Assembly: GCF_042453785.1 (NCBI RefSeq) | Contig: NC_091671.1 | Span: 11,540,001-11,604,000 of the forward strand | Origin: Malus domestica | Taxonomy: Eukaryota > Streptophyta > Magnoliopsida > Rosales > Rosaceae | Reading direction: 5' to 3' | Length of the DNA: 64,000 bases | Shown here: piece after piece, positions 32,980 to 44,452 of the stretch | Numbering within the stretch: position 1 is the stretch's first letter | Layout of the letters: each line of letters starts with the position of its first letter | Notes under the pieces: generated by a model | Seen by the model: the letters and a program-made list of their open reading frames with translations, nothing else | What the model was told of the DNA's origin: nothing | Databases searched by the model: none | Position numbers and translations under genes: made by a program

Positions 32980-33519
32980 AGGCTCCCTCTTGTTTGAATA
33001 TTTTGATTCATGTATATGTACATATTTGTAACTTATCAGAGATATCAATAAACAAGCTTTGCTTCATTTCAACATATTGTGTTAAATACATCAATGCCTT
33101 CTTCACTAAATTCTTTGAATTTTTCCTTTTGTTGAAGCTTGTATGTTGAAGCTTTATGAGTGAAGCATGTAGGTTGAGGTAGTGCTCCCTTAATTTCCCG
33201 AGTTAGGAAAACTTCTCGTTTGGAGACTTGAAAAATCCAAGTCACCAAGTATCAAGGTGCAGTAGCATATGGTAGGAGTCCCCCAAGTCTCCGGTCGATG
33301 GAGTTAACGAATGAGGCATTTCCTTTCTAAATGGTAGCCAAAAACTCCTTCTTCATATATATTTGTTATGAAAGTTGTTAGGCCCAAAGAAGATGAGGCC
33401 TAGGCAAATTTTTTTTTTCAAATTTTTTTTTATTCAAATTTTCGAATTTCTGAATTTTTGAATTTTCGAAATATATATATATATATATTAAATCTTTGTA
33501 GGTGAAGTTTTGGTGTTGA

Positions 33520-34990
33520 AGCTTTATAGGTGAAGCTTTGAGGTTGAAGCTTTGTTGGGTACCATGAATTGATTTTGCTTCACACTATCTTGATCAAGAT
33601 AGTGTGAAGCTTTTGTAGGTGAAGTTGTTGTGTTAAAGCTTTGTAGATGAAGCTTTTGTGGGTGAAGTTTTTGTGGTGGGTGAAGCTTTTGTTGGTGAAG
33701 CTTTTATGGGTGAAGCTTTTGTGGTGAGGGAAGCTTTTGTGGTGGGGGAAGCTTTTATGGGTGAAGCTTTTGTTGGTGAAGCTTTTATGGGTGAAGCTTT
33801 TATAAGTGAAGCTTTTGTGAGTGAAGCTTTTGTGGCGGTGAAGCTTTTGTTGGTGAAGCTTTTGTTGGTAAAGCTTTTATGGGTGAAGCTTTTGTAGGTG
33901 AAGCTATTGTGGGTGAAGTTTTTGTAGGTGAAGCTTTGGAGTTGAAGCTTTGTAGGTGAAGCTTTGGTGTTGAAGCTTTGTAGGTAAAGCTTTGGAGTTG
34001 AAGCTTTTGTTAGGTACCATGAATTGATTTTGCTTCACACTATCTTGATCAAGATAGTGTGAAGCTTTTGAGAATTTGTAGTTATCCTCCATTGATGAAG
34101 CTTTTGTTGGTGAAACTTTTGTGGTGAAGGTTTGTTGGGTACCACGAATTGATTTTGCTTCATGGTGAAGCTTTTGTGGTGAAGGTTTGTTGGGTACCAC
34201 GAATTGATTTTGCTTCACATTATCTTGATCAAGATAGTGTGAAGCTTTTGAGAATTTGTAGTTGTCCTCCATTGATGAAGCTTTTGTAGGTGAAGCTTTT
34301 GTGGTGAAAGTTTGTTGAGTACCACAAATTGATTTTGCTTCACACTATCTTGATCAAGATAGTGTGAAGCTTTTGAGAATTTGTAGTTGTCCTCCATTGA
34401 TGAAGCTTTATTGAATTTCCCTTTTTTTTTTTTTTTTTGGGAAACTAGAAATTTGAAAATATGGGAAAGACAACATATACAAATTTTGCTTCCACACTGT
34501 TGAGCAAGAGATTGTGATGCAAGTCGTACCTTGTAGTAGTCGAATGTTTGGATGAACCATATAAATTGAATTTGCTTCGAACAGTCTTGAATTTGCTTCG
34601 AAGGTTTGAGAATTGTAGTTGCCCTCCATTGATGAAGCTTTTGTTGGCACCATAAATTGGTTTTGCTTCACAATGTCTTGATCAAGAGTGTGAAGCTTTT
34701 GAGAATTGTGGTTGATCTCCTTTGATGAAGCTTTTGTTGGCACCATAAATTGGTTTTGCTTCACACTGTCTTGATCAAGAGTGTGTGAAGCTTTTGAGAA
34801 TTGGGTTGCCCTCCATTGATGAAGCTTTTGTTGGCACTATAAATTGGTTTTGCTTCACACTGTCTTGATCAAGAGTGTGTGAAGCTTTTGAGAATTGTGG
34901 TTGAACTCCTTTGATGAAGCTCTTGTTGGCACCATAAATTGGTTTTGCTTCACACTGTCTTGATCAAGAGTGTGTAAAGCTTTCTACGAG
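33520..34990. repeat. Tandem GTGAAGCTTTTG array with embedded 34-bp palindromes
   Basis: Short units (TTGTGGGTGAAGCTTT and variants) fill 33,520-34,020. Then come longer units of about 90-180 bp, each carrying GCTTCACACTATCTTGA followed by its exact reverse complement, at 33577-33610, 34032-34065, 34212-34245 (one mismatch) and 34337-34370. Degenerate versions (CACTGTCTTGATCAAGAGTG) occur at about 34668, 34759, 34850 and 34943. ORFs made of VGEAFVGEAF-type repeats are by-products. Confidence 0.9.
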
Positions 34991-35254
34991 TTGTAGTGTT
35001 TGCATTGTTACAGAGGGGAAATGTCTGAAGCAGATGCAAGAGGGCTGAATAACTTGATCTTCGTATGCCATGCACTGAAGTTGTTGTTAGTTTGCAATAA
35101 GACTTTGTTGGTGACTATAACTCTTGTTGGGTATAAGTGTTCCCCTAGTTGAGTTGTCAAGCTTGAAGGCATTTTATTATTTGTGAATGCTAGGAGTTCA
35201 CATGTACAAGTTTTACCACTCGTCTTCTGGTAGGTAGAATGAATGGTGAATTGC

Positions 35255-35545
35255 TTTCATCACTTGGTTGGTGGTACGAAGGTGAGTTCCTTCATCACAT
35301 TTCATCACCTGGTTGGTGGCATGAGGATGAGTTCCTTCTTCACCTGGTTGGTGGCATGAATGGCAAGTTGCCAAATGATATTAAAGTACGGGTTGTACAT
35401 TTCATCACCTGGTTGGTGGCATGAAGATGAGTTCCTTCTTCACCTGGTTGGTGGCATGAATGAGAGTACGGGTTGTACATTTCATCACCTGGTTGGTGGC
35501 ATGAAGATGAGTTCCTTATTCACATTTCATCACCTGGTTGGTGAG
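35255..35545. repeat. Tandem repeats: CACCTGGTTGGTGGCATGA units
   Basis: The phrase CACCTGGTTGGTGGCATGA with GATGAGTTCCTTCTT recurs about six times in the LTR-element internal region. Confidence 0.85.
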
Positions 35546-35630
35546 AATAATGGCAAGGTGTCGAGGCACATTGTAGTAAGTGTCGAAGACACAAAGTATG
35601 TTAAACTCTTTCGAAACACAATTGGCTTAT

Positions 35631-35722
35631 GTATGGATGTGTTGGAATGTATGATGTTTATGTATGAATGTGTTGGAATGTATGATGTTTATGTATGAAT
35701 GTGTTGGAATGTATGATGTTTA
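35631..35722. repeat. 31-bp tandem repeat, three copies
   Basis: GTGTTGGAATGTATGATGTT followed by TATGTATGAAT repeats three times without gaps. Confidence 0.9.
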
Positions 35723-35849
35723 TGTTGATAGATATGAGTGATGCTTATGAATGTTTTGCTATGCATGAAGGGATCCATGATTTTGATATGTGAACCATGT
35801 TGGTTGTAACACTTAGTATCACATACTTTGTGTCAAAGTACGCATGTTG

Positions 35850-36125
35850 AAGCTCTGAGTTGGAGTATAAGGGTAGGTCAGCGTAGACCAAGTGTTCTAG
35901 TGCTAGGAACGCAAAAGACTCAAAAGAAGTTGTCTGAATTCCCTCTTCTTTAAATATTTGCCGAATGGCTTGTGTGACAAAAGATCTCAAGCGGTTGAGA
36001 GTCAAAACATTTGTAATGTGTATGTCTTCTTATAATAGCATTTCCTTCAGTACCTAGTCCTCCACTTTGAAAGAGTGAAGCTTGGCCCCATAGTCATAAT
36101 AGTCGACGGTACGTTCACCCCTGGT
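35850..36125 (-). pseudogene. Integrase C-terminal-like remnant of the LTR element
   Basis: The minus strand reads ERTVDYYDYGAKLHSFKVED, stop, VLKEML, then after another stop NRLRSFVTQAIRQIFKEEG. The YDYGAKLHSFKVEDxVLKE pattern resembles the integrase C terminus of plant Gypsy elements (normally R-x-F-x-V-G-D-L-V-L). It follows gag almost directly, so the rest of pol appears deleted. This is a tentative identification from a short motif. Confidence 0.45.
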
Positions 36126-36129
36126 TGTC

Positions 36130-37818
36130 TTAATACGAACTTTTATCCCATTTGTTGTAATAGGCTTGCTGAGAGTAAAAATCCTTCCTCTTACCAAGAG
36201 ACAAATACGTTTGGTGACTTAGCGAGTAGCTAAATGAGGTAGAAGATGATGCAATGGGTGTCTGAATGGCCAATATCTCATCACTTGGTAGAACTTGACT
36301 TCCACTTTCCACTTGTTGATAGGGGTTAACCATATGGGGGTTCCCTTAGCATATCCTTGCTTCGGCGGATGCGTGGTTATAAGCATGTGTCATCACCTCA
36401 TAGTAAGTCTTTCAAGTGTTGGCATTGATCATGTACTTGAAGAAACAATCACGTAGGCCTGCCGTGAAGGCCTTGAAGGTGGTCTTGTTAGCACAGCGAG
36501 AATACTCATGGTTGAAGTGACCGGCATACTCTCGTAGTGACTCATTCGGCTTCTGGCAAATAGTATACAAGTCATCTACATAATGCAAGCGATCGGTCTG
36601 GAAGATGTGTTGAGAGACAAACAGTTTCCTCAGTTCCTCAAATGAGTCTACTGTCTCAGGTGGAAGACGGCAATACCAGTTTAGAGCTCCGTCAGAGAGG
36701 ATGGAAGGGAAGAGAAGACATCACTCTTCGTCGGTATGCATCTGATATGCCATGGTGGACTCAAAGAGGTTAAGGTGTTCAATTGGGTCCTCCCTTCCAG
36801 TATAGAGTTGTAAACCAAACTTTTGTTTTGTCTTCGCTTGAATGGGGGTGTCGAGGATCCTTCTTGTGAGAGGGCCAGGCCTGGGTTGGTTCCAGTCAAG
36901 TATCTCAGCATGACGTTTGGCCTTCAACTTGTTTACTTCCTCAAGGAGCTGTAAGACAATGGGGTCCTGAGTGGAGTCATGTACCACTGGAATTTTCTTT
37001 CGTAAGTCTCCATCGCCTCTTGGAAATAGGAAAGTTTGAGTAAGGGCATGTGGTTTTTTCTTGGACTCGTCGTATTGACTTCTAGGGTGAGTCTGTTGGA
37101 ATACCTCAGAGTCTCATGTACCTTCATGTTCCTCTGGGACATGTCGTTTCTTCCCTAGATTGGCAGTTGGCCTGGGTCGTGGGAAGGGACTGAGTCTTTC
37201 AGAAACCCTTGGGTCATTGATCTTCGAGCATATGTGGAGGGGATTCTCTCGACGTTGCTTTAGGAAGTCTCGGCAGTCACAATAAACGGCTTTCGATCCT
37301 TCCAACCCTTCTGCAAGGAGGTGTCTTCCTCTACTTCTTCTGCTTCGGGTCGAAGCATCTGGGTTGAGAAAAGTCTCATGTTGATCAATGTTTTGATGAT
37401 TAGCTCGCTCCTCATCAAGGATACCCATGTCGAAGGGAGGTGACCCTCCGTGTTGGGGGGCACCCAAATGATGGTTGATGTCCACAAGGGCAGCGAGCTC
37501 GCGTGTTTGAGTACGCCTAGTTTCATGGAGCGTCCCAAAGAGCTTCTCATACTGCTCATGTAGGACCTCATTCTCCATTGCTATCTTGTTGTTCTGAGCT
37601 TCTAGCTCATCAACTTTAGCTTGAAGAACAACCCTATTTCTTTCCTTCTTTCGTTGCTTCGCACTAGGTGCAAAATGGGTGTCATTCTGTGTGTTGTCAC
37701 TTCCTTCGCTCCCCATGTTGGAGATGGATACCTGGTCAAAAGAGAGTGTACGAATGGTGGAAAGCTTGGCAAAGCTGAAGAGAGTGGGAATAAGTGTCGT
37801 TCCCACAGACGGCGCCAA
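36130..37818 (-). pseudogene. Ty3/Gypsy gag, frameshifted
   Basis: Starts MAPSVGTTLIPTLFSFAKLS just after the primer-binding site. It has an N-terminal coiled coil (about residues 62-110, AKVDELEAQNNKIAMENEVL), then a frameshift near 37,120. Next comes the retrotransposon gag domain (QKFGLQLYTGREDPIEHLNL, DGALNWYCRLPPETVDSFEE, FVSQH, NESLREYAGHFNHE), with a stop TGA near 36,720 (after HTDEE). It ends around 36,130 at VESGSQVLPSDEI. There is no zinc knuckle or protease. The long N-terminal extension and gag motif fit the Tat branch. Confidence 0.8.
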
Positions 37819-37820
37819 AT

Positions 37821-38333
37821 GTTGATGAACAAAATCAGCGAGGACTTTGGTACAACAGAGAGTGTTAAGTTTGTGACCTTCGCTAGATTGCTCCGGTCAC
37901 TAGTGTGGATAAGTAAGTAAACAGATAGGGACAGGGAAGCAAACACAAGATGTACATGGTTCACCCAGATTGGCTACGTCCACAGAGTAGAAGAGTTCTC
38001 ATTAATTGTGAAGGGTTTACACAAGTACATAGGTTCAAGCTCTCCTTTAGTGAGTACTAGTGAATGATTTAGTACAAATGACATTCGGAAATATTGTGAG
38101 AGAATGATCTCTATTTATAGAAGAGAGTTCTAGTTTCATTCTGACATTGACACGTGTCGTGTTGTGATTGACTTCTGATGTTGGCATGTGTCGCGCTATG
38201 ATTGGCTTCTGATGTCGACACGTGTCATGCTGTGATTGGCCTCCTGGTTGGAGGGAAACTCTTCTGGGTCCTTGACGGTATAACGTTGACCGGTGCTCAG
38301 TAGTTTCGGGATTGGTCAAGTATGGTACAAACA
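37821..38333 (-). repeat. 5' LTR (element sense is minus)
   Basis: 513 bp. On the minus strand a TATA-like CTATAAATAGAGATC occurs near 38,110-38,120, a plausible promoter. The repeated ACACGTGTC motifs resemble G-box sequence. Confidence 0.9.
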
Positions 38334-38338
38334 AATCT

Positions 38339-39156
38339 CATATTTCTTTGTTTTCTTTTAAGTATAAACATATCCTGTATACTGTTTAAAGACTAAAATT
38401 ATTCATTGCAGTTTGAATGTCATAATTAAAATCAAGTTCATTATTACTTGGTGCGTGTTCTGCCAATGCTTTGACGTTAAACAATTGTACAAAAAAAATA
38501 TCATAAGGAGATAATTGAAAGAAAAATAATATAAAAAAACAAGAATATCTAAAGCAACACATCTTTGGAGCGCATAGCGCTTGTGATGTAAAAATACCTA
38601 TCGCATGCGCGTACGTGCGTGCAGAGAGGCTAGTCTAACAGTTAAAAGCGGGTACTCCCCATTTATTAAAGACAAGAAAAATGAACTCGATGTCAAACCG
38701 TGATAACCCTATAAATCAATGGAGATTGATATCTATACACAGATAATTAACAAATTACTGCGAGTTTAAAATTAGAATAAACTCTAGTAAAAGATGATGC
38801 AAGAAATGCATTACTCATAACAAAAAATCTGAATTGTTTTCTGAGCTTTCGACAAAGAAAAAATTCTTTTTTAACAGAACAAGTAGATTTTCGGTAAAGA
38901 GAGATTTTTCAGTGTGATTAAAATACGTGATCACATGTTATTATATAAATAATTAGATATATATGTTAAAATATTAATAAATTAAAATATAAAAAATTTC
39001 ATCATTTATATAAAAATACGTAATGTACTATTTGATTTTTTTTTTTTTTTCAAAAGCGTGAAGTGATGTCTGTTTGTCAGACTTACACTCTCACGCTGTG
39101 TTCGAATATTTCTCTTTCAAACACCAACTGTGTCTAAGCCATAAACCGCCAGCAAA
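38339..39156. other. Intergenic; partial MITE family B at about 38899-39035
   Basis: AT-rich. GAGAGATTTTTCAGTGTG and AAATACGTGATCACATG at 38899 onward match MITE family B; the right end is not preserved. No gene is seen. Confidence 0.45.
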
Positions 39157-39284
39157 CAGCATAGACTCTGCATGGCCAACACGCGTCCCCATGCTCTTTC
39201 CCTCCCTTCTATATAAACCCCACACTTCGACCTAATACTTCACAGAAAGGTCATCACAGAGAAGGCAAAAAAACAAACGAAAAA
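39157..39284 (+). promoter_or_regulatory. Seed-type promoter of the vicilin-like gene
   Basis: A TATA box (CTATATAAACCCC) lies at about 39210-39222, roughly 65 bp before the ATG. Upstream are TGCATGG (about 39170) and CCATGC (about 39189), RY-type cores bound by seed B3 regulators, with ACACGCGTCC between them, close to an ABA-related coupling element. Motif reading only. Confidence 0.55.
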
Positions 39285-42200
39285 ATGGGAAACAAAGTGA
39301 TGACGTTTGTGGTTCTGATGCTGGTGATGTGCTATGGAGTTTCAGTGGCGGTGGGGTACACTGGTGATCAGGATGAAGGTTGGAGGAGAGGGACGACGGA
39401 GGAAGAAGATAGGAGGGAGGAGCAGGAAAGCGGTGGGAGGAGGAGGCCGGAAGAGGAGGAGGGGCATTATCCAGAATCGGGAGGGGAAGAATCGGAAGAA
39501 GGTTGGTTTTTGCTGCCACAGGCAAAGCAGGTAGTGAAAACTGCAGCAGGAGAGATGAGAGTGGTGATGAGTGCGCGCAGTAGGGTTGTTGATAAGCCCA
39601 TGCATATCGGGTTTATTACAATGGAGCCTAAGTCTCTCTTTATTCCTCATTATCTCGACTCCAATCTCATCCTCTTTGTCCGCAGAGGTAATCTCATTAC
39701 TAATCACTAATTAAGAAGATTTTTTTTCTTAATCTGCGAATGCATGCAAGGATGCAAACTGGTTTACTTTGAAATTAGTGAGTGAATGATACCATTTAGA
39801 TCGACACCAACACCAACATGCGGTCTTACAAATTTATAGGTTTTTTTTATATTGAAACGATAGTAGATTTCATTGAATGAGGCGAGGCCAAAACAGCCCC
39901 AACCCCATCAAGAAGGATCCATTACAAACAGTCCTGGAGGACAAGATCAGCGATAAAACTAGGAGGTCAGACCAGCCAATCCTGGCGGCTACCGATACTT
40001 GGTGTTACGAATCCTTGTTTGATGATATAGGCTCTTTGATGAGTTGCTTAATCTTCCTTGCTCTATTTGCTTTTTCTTTTTTCTTTTTCTTTTTTAAATA
40101 AAAATTGGTTTTAATTTCTTAATTAACTGAAGCGGATGCATGCAAATTGTGCAATTGGTACTTCCAAATTGGCGAGTGATCACACCTTTGATGGATTGCA
40201 TCTACTTAATTTTAACTGGTTTCTTCTTAGTTAGTTGATTTTACTTTTTGAATTTAAATAATTTTCTCAAATGTTTTTCAATTTAGTTAGATGTATGCAA
40301 TTGTACAATGTGGGACTTCCAAAATGGTGAGTGAGTAGTAGACAATGGAATCCTATTTTTTAATTTTTTTTCTTAATTAATTACATTTATTTTGTTTTTG
40401 GTGGATATTTGCATTTGATCTTGTGACTTGAATTTTATCCATGCAATTGTGGAAAGTTGGACTTCCAATTTTTTTAGTGAACAAAATTCCCTTTGATGGG
40501 TTGGTTTTGAATCAGATTCTAATGAGTTGTGGAACATGAATTATAATTGTTTGCTTGCAGGAGAAGTAAAGGTGGGGTTGATCTACAAAGATGAATTAGG
40601 AGAGAGGAGATTGAAGACAGGGGATGTGTATAGAATTCCAGCTGGGTCTCCATTTTACTTGGTGAACACTGGAGAGGGCCAGAGGGTTCACATCATTTGC
40701 AGCATTGACACTTCTGAGAGTTTGGGAATGGGTTTGCAGGTACATAACAGATTAGGTTTATGGTAATTGAAAACTTCTTAATTAGGGTTTATGGTAATTC
40801 AACATTTCAGTATATATAACTAATTTGGATGTTTTTGCAAAATAATGCAGTCCTTCTTCATTGGTGGAGGAAGCAACCCACAGTCTATTATTGCTGGATT
40901 TGACCATGAAATACTTGCAAATGCCTTCAATGTAAGCACATCACAGTTTTATGATGATCAATTCTTAAATTTAAAATTGCTACATATTATTGATATATCA
41001 TCATATTTTCAGTAAGAATCCGTTCATATTGATGTCTGAAATTCACAAAATATGTGACACCAACTCTGGAATACATTTTTTTAATCAAATTTAAGCACGT
41101 GACATGTGAAATCATGGTTGATTTCCCCGATTTATCCCTTAAAAGAGACTCGTGCACAATATCACATGTTTAATTTTGACCAAAAAATCTAACATAAGTT
41201 AGTGTGAGAACCAACGCTCCACATTTTGTCGAACTCGCGGATACTAATTTGAATGGATTTTTAATTCAGATACCAAAACTACAATTGGGTGTGCACAATT
41301 TTCTCTATGATTAACAATAATCCTAGAACACACCAAATTTGTTTACCAAAAGTTAAAGACACAAATGTGTGTCCAATACTGCAGGTCACATCATCAGAAC
41401 TAAGAGAGATGTTCACAAGTCAACAACAAGGTCCAATCGTCTTTGTGCCCGAATCTTATTCGCCAAGTGTCTGGTCAAAATTCCTCCAGCTGAAACAGCA
41501 AGACAGACTTCAAGAAATGAAGAGGATGTTTGACATCCAACAAGATGATCACCAAGACAAATCAGAAACATGGTCATGGAGGAAGCTCTTGAACTCAGTT
41601 TTTGGCGCTGATTCAAACGAAAACAAGAGGAGGCGAGATGACTACGATAAGGGCAAGGGAACAGGAAAATCACCAGACTCTTACAACCTCTACGACAGAA
41701 AGCCCGACTTCAGAAATGACTACGGATGGAGCATGCAGCTCGATGATTCTGATTACTCACCGTTGAAACACTCTGGCATCGGCGTTTACCTTGTTAACCT
41801 CACCGCTGGGTCAATGATGGCACCGCATGTGAATCCGAGAGCGACAGAATACGGCATTGTGTTGAGAGGCTCCGGAACACTACAGATTGTGTTCCCAAAT
41901 GGGACACAAGCCATGAATGCCAACATAGGAGAAGGTGATGTATTTTGGGTGCCAAGGTACTTCCCCTTCTGTCAAATCGCATCAAGAACTGGCCCGCTCG
42001 AGTTCTTTGGATTCACAACCTCGGCGCGGAAGAACAGGCCTCAGATTTTGGTTGGTGCGGCGTCTGTTCTTCAGGAGCTCAAAGGACCCGAGCTTGCAGC
42101 TGCTTTCGGCGTGACTGAAGACCGGTTGAGGAGGTTTGTTGATGCTCAGCGCGAGGCAGTGATCTTGCCTACGGCACAAGCAGCACCGCCGTACAAGGAG

Positions 42201-42404
42201 GAGAGGAAGCCGCCGAAGGAGGAGGAGGAAGAGAGGAGGCAGCAGCATCCGGAAGAGGGCGAGAGAAGGGAGGGCGAGAGAAGGGGGGATGCGGGAAGGG
42301 GCGAGGAGATAAGGGAGGATGACAGAAAGGATAAGGGGAGGTTTGAGAGGGTGCCAGAAGTGATCAAGAGTGTTGGGAATGACATAGTTATGGGTTTTGA
42401 TTGA
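39285..42404 (+). CDS. Vicilin-like seed storage protein (two cupin domains)
   Basis: Four exons with GT-AG borders: 39285-39687, 40561-40739, 40851-40931 and 41385-42404, giving 560 residues. A signal peptide is visible (MTFVVLMLVMCYGVSVAVGY), then an acidic Glu/Arg-rich linker. The first cupin spans the exon junctions (FLLPQAKQVVKTAAGEMRVV, HYLDSNLILFVRRGEVKVGL, TGDVYRIPAGSPFYLVNTGE, FFIGGGSNPQSIIAGFD). The second cupin is in exon 4 (GIGVYLVNLTAGSMMAPHVN, TEYGIVLRGSGTLQIVFPNG, GEGDVFWVPRYFPFCQIASR). The C-terminal tail is Glu/Arg-rich. It resembles the Arabidopsis At2g18540-type vicilin-like proteins, secreted to storage vacuoles or apoplast. Intron 1 (39688-40560) holds retroelement debris. 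Confidence 0.88.
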
Positions 42405-42761
42405 GAGAGTCCTGGTGGTGAATAAAACTTCAGGTTTTGTGTAGTTTCTATCTCTCGGACTTATTTAGGAGCTTTTTGTTCATGTTTTTACTTTTTTTGG
42501 ATAAATTTGTGGTGGTTTTCTGGGACCTTTGCGAAGGAGTTGCTTATTAATAAGACTGTAGCACTTTCTGTTTCTGTTTGGTGACTATTTTTTGTGAACG
42601 AATTGTTGCTTGCTTTACGATTTTTTTTTTTTTTTTTTTTTGGTTGGGCGTTGAAAACCAACTTGATGTAGTGTGAAATGGACGAGTGGGATTTTGTAAA
42701 CGGATAACGGATGAACAACGGGTGAGATTTTAAAAAACAGATTATTCGCTTCTTTACTTTA
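42405..42761 (+). other. 3' flank of the vicilin-like gene
   Basis: AT-rich 3' untranslated/terminator region with a poly-T run at about 42622-42640. No gene. Confidence 0.5.
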
Positions 42762-43490
42762 ATGGTCTCAAAACCTTCAAGAACCAATACTACTCTTGGT
42801 CTTTACTCTTCTTCTCAAAACTCCAAGGTCTTAACGGTCTTAAAGCCCACAAGAACCAGTACTTCTGTTGGTCTTTACTCTTCTTCTCAAAACCCCAAGG
42901 TCTTCAGCACAAGTTTGCTAAGAATATTCGAATTTGGGAGGATGGTTGGATGCCCTTTCCTTCCTTGTTCCGAGTTTTCTCCCCAAAGCCTGACGGTTGT
43001 AGCTTGAGCTATGTCAACGAGCTGATGAAAGATAATCCCGGTTGATGGAACTTGTGCTGCTCCGAGAGTTTTTCACGGGCAGGAAGTGGACCTCATTAGA
43101 TATCTGTCTATTGGATTGAGAAGGATGGGAGACAAGCTTATTTGGCACTTTGACAAGGGTTTTTTTTCGGTGGAGAGCGCTTATCACCTAGCAAGACAAT
43201 GGGCGTGTGATCGCTCTGCTGCAGCTTCCTCTTGTATCGCTGGAGACGCTGGAATAAATTGTGGCGTTCTCAAGTGAAGTGGCACTGGCACACCGCTCTT
43301 GGTTCGAAGAGCCCCCTGACCTTATTGTAGACCTGCTCTACGAAGAGTACAATAGGTGGTCTGTTGGTGCAGCCGTATGATTGCCGCTGTCTAGCTGCTG
43401 GCTATCTATTGTAATGCTGTTCTCATGTATTGCTCCTTTGGTTCAATGAGAAGTCTATCTTTTCAATCAAAAAAGAAAAAGAAAAGGAAG
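42762..43490 (+). pseudogene. LINE-1-type element, 3' fragment
   Basis: The plus strand encodes, in shifting frames, RIWEDGWMPFPSLFRVFSPK, then a stretch with DLIRYLSIGLRRMGDKLIWH, then FDKGFFSVESAYHLARQWA. This is the zinc-binding region near the C terminus of plant L1 reverse transcriptases. It ends with TTCAATCAAAAAAGAAAAAG, an A-rich tail (about 43466-43485). It is severely 5'-truncated. A tandem duplication of about 72 bp (GGTCTTTACTCTTCTTCTCA twice, 42800 and 42872) marks the left end. Confidence 0.75.
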
Positions 43491-44444
43491 CCCTCGGTGC
43501 ATTCTCGACGTTCATGGTGTGTTTACCAAAGGGGAGTTTACCAAAGGGGATAGGATATTTTATTGTTTTGAAAAATAATAGATTTTTTCAGAACTTTAAA
43601 AATAAGAAACACGTGACATCTTTTGATTGAGCCAAATCAAAAAATGAGTATACGAAATTTGAGTACCTAAGTATTATTCCCACGATATCACCCTTACACC
43701 TTCATGACAATATATTTTCTCACAAAAACTGGTGGAGGTACAGAAAGAATTTATGTGTGAGAGTGTGTGTAGTGGTGGCGCTGAAGGAGGGGAGGTGGTG
43801 GATATGGGTATTGACATTTCTTTGCCCTCTCTTTGTTCTTGCTGGGCCCTTTTCTGTCATTTACTTCAATCCATTTGTGATAAAAAAAATAAAAAAACAT
43901 ATAAATTACTTTGCACAAAAGCATTTTACGAATCACATTAATTTTCATTTTCATTTATGTGAATTAGTCAACAGTTAGCTTTCAACAGAAGAAAAAGAAA
44001 AAAAAAAAGAAAAAAAAAAGTCAGGCTTGTGCTGCTAGAGGAATTGATCCTTAAAGAACCGCATATTTTGACAGGATTGTACACTTTTATGTCTCGCTAT
44101 GTGACTTATATAGATGAATGTTATTCCTACTTTGATTTTTTTTTTAAATTAGTAAACAATTTTATTAAGAATTTAATTCTGACTCCATCAAATTTCAACT
44201 TCTTTTCAATTCAATTCGTCTCATTTTAATTATGAACTAGAAGATGAGCACACACTTTGTGTGTGAACAATTTCATTTTCTTTTTTGTTTTTTATTAAGG
44301 ATTTATTTTTGATTAAGGAGTGTGATTAGTTTTTAAAAATTAAAAAAACAAAAGTAGACAATGATGATGAGATCTCTTAATAAGGGCCTATTTTTCTTAA
44401 TATTACATAATTACCATTTTGCCCTTTTTATGTAAATATTGTGT
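43491..44444. other. No gene seen
   Basis: AT-rich intergenic sequence; short open frames here lack any recognisable pattern. Confidence 0.5.
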
Positions 44445-44452
44445 ATCAAAAG

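Larger units (their letters stand above)
29578..38333 (-). mobile_element. Non-autonomous Ty3/Gypsy (Tat-like) LTR retrotransposon, 8.8 kb
   Basis: Two LTRs, 29578-30077 (500 bp) and 37821-38333 (513 bp), are flanked by a perfect 5-bp TSD, AATCT (29573-29577 and 38334-38338). Read on the minus strand the LTRs begin TGTTTGTACC and end CATCAACA. Next to the upstream LTR is TTTGGCGCCGTCTGTGGGAA (37801-37820), a candidate primer-binding site. AGGGGAGCAC at 30078-30087 is a candidate polypurine tract. Inside, in sense order, are a decayed gag, an integrase-like scrap, palindrome-rich repeats, an antisense ORF and 63-bp repeats. No protease, RT or RNase H is present, so it needs a helper. The two LTRs differ by indels and a number of substitutions, so the insertion is not very recent. 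Confidence 0.9.

Noticed and set aside
33658..33897. ORF of repeated VGEAFVGEAF residues
   Set aside because: It is a by-product of the GTGAAGCTTTTG tandem array; frames in all directions stay open for the same reason.
39877..40101. 74-aa ORF in vicilin intron 1
   Set aside because: Lies in retroelement debris (GAGGCGAGGCCAAAACAGCC) within an intron bounded by good splice sites.
42146..42385. Ser/Pro/Leu-rich minus-strand ORF
   Set aside because: Antisense of the Glu/Arg-rich tail of the vicilin-like protein.
43732..43978. Overlapping plus-strand ORFs
   Set aside because: AT-rich random frames with no motif or splice support.
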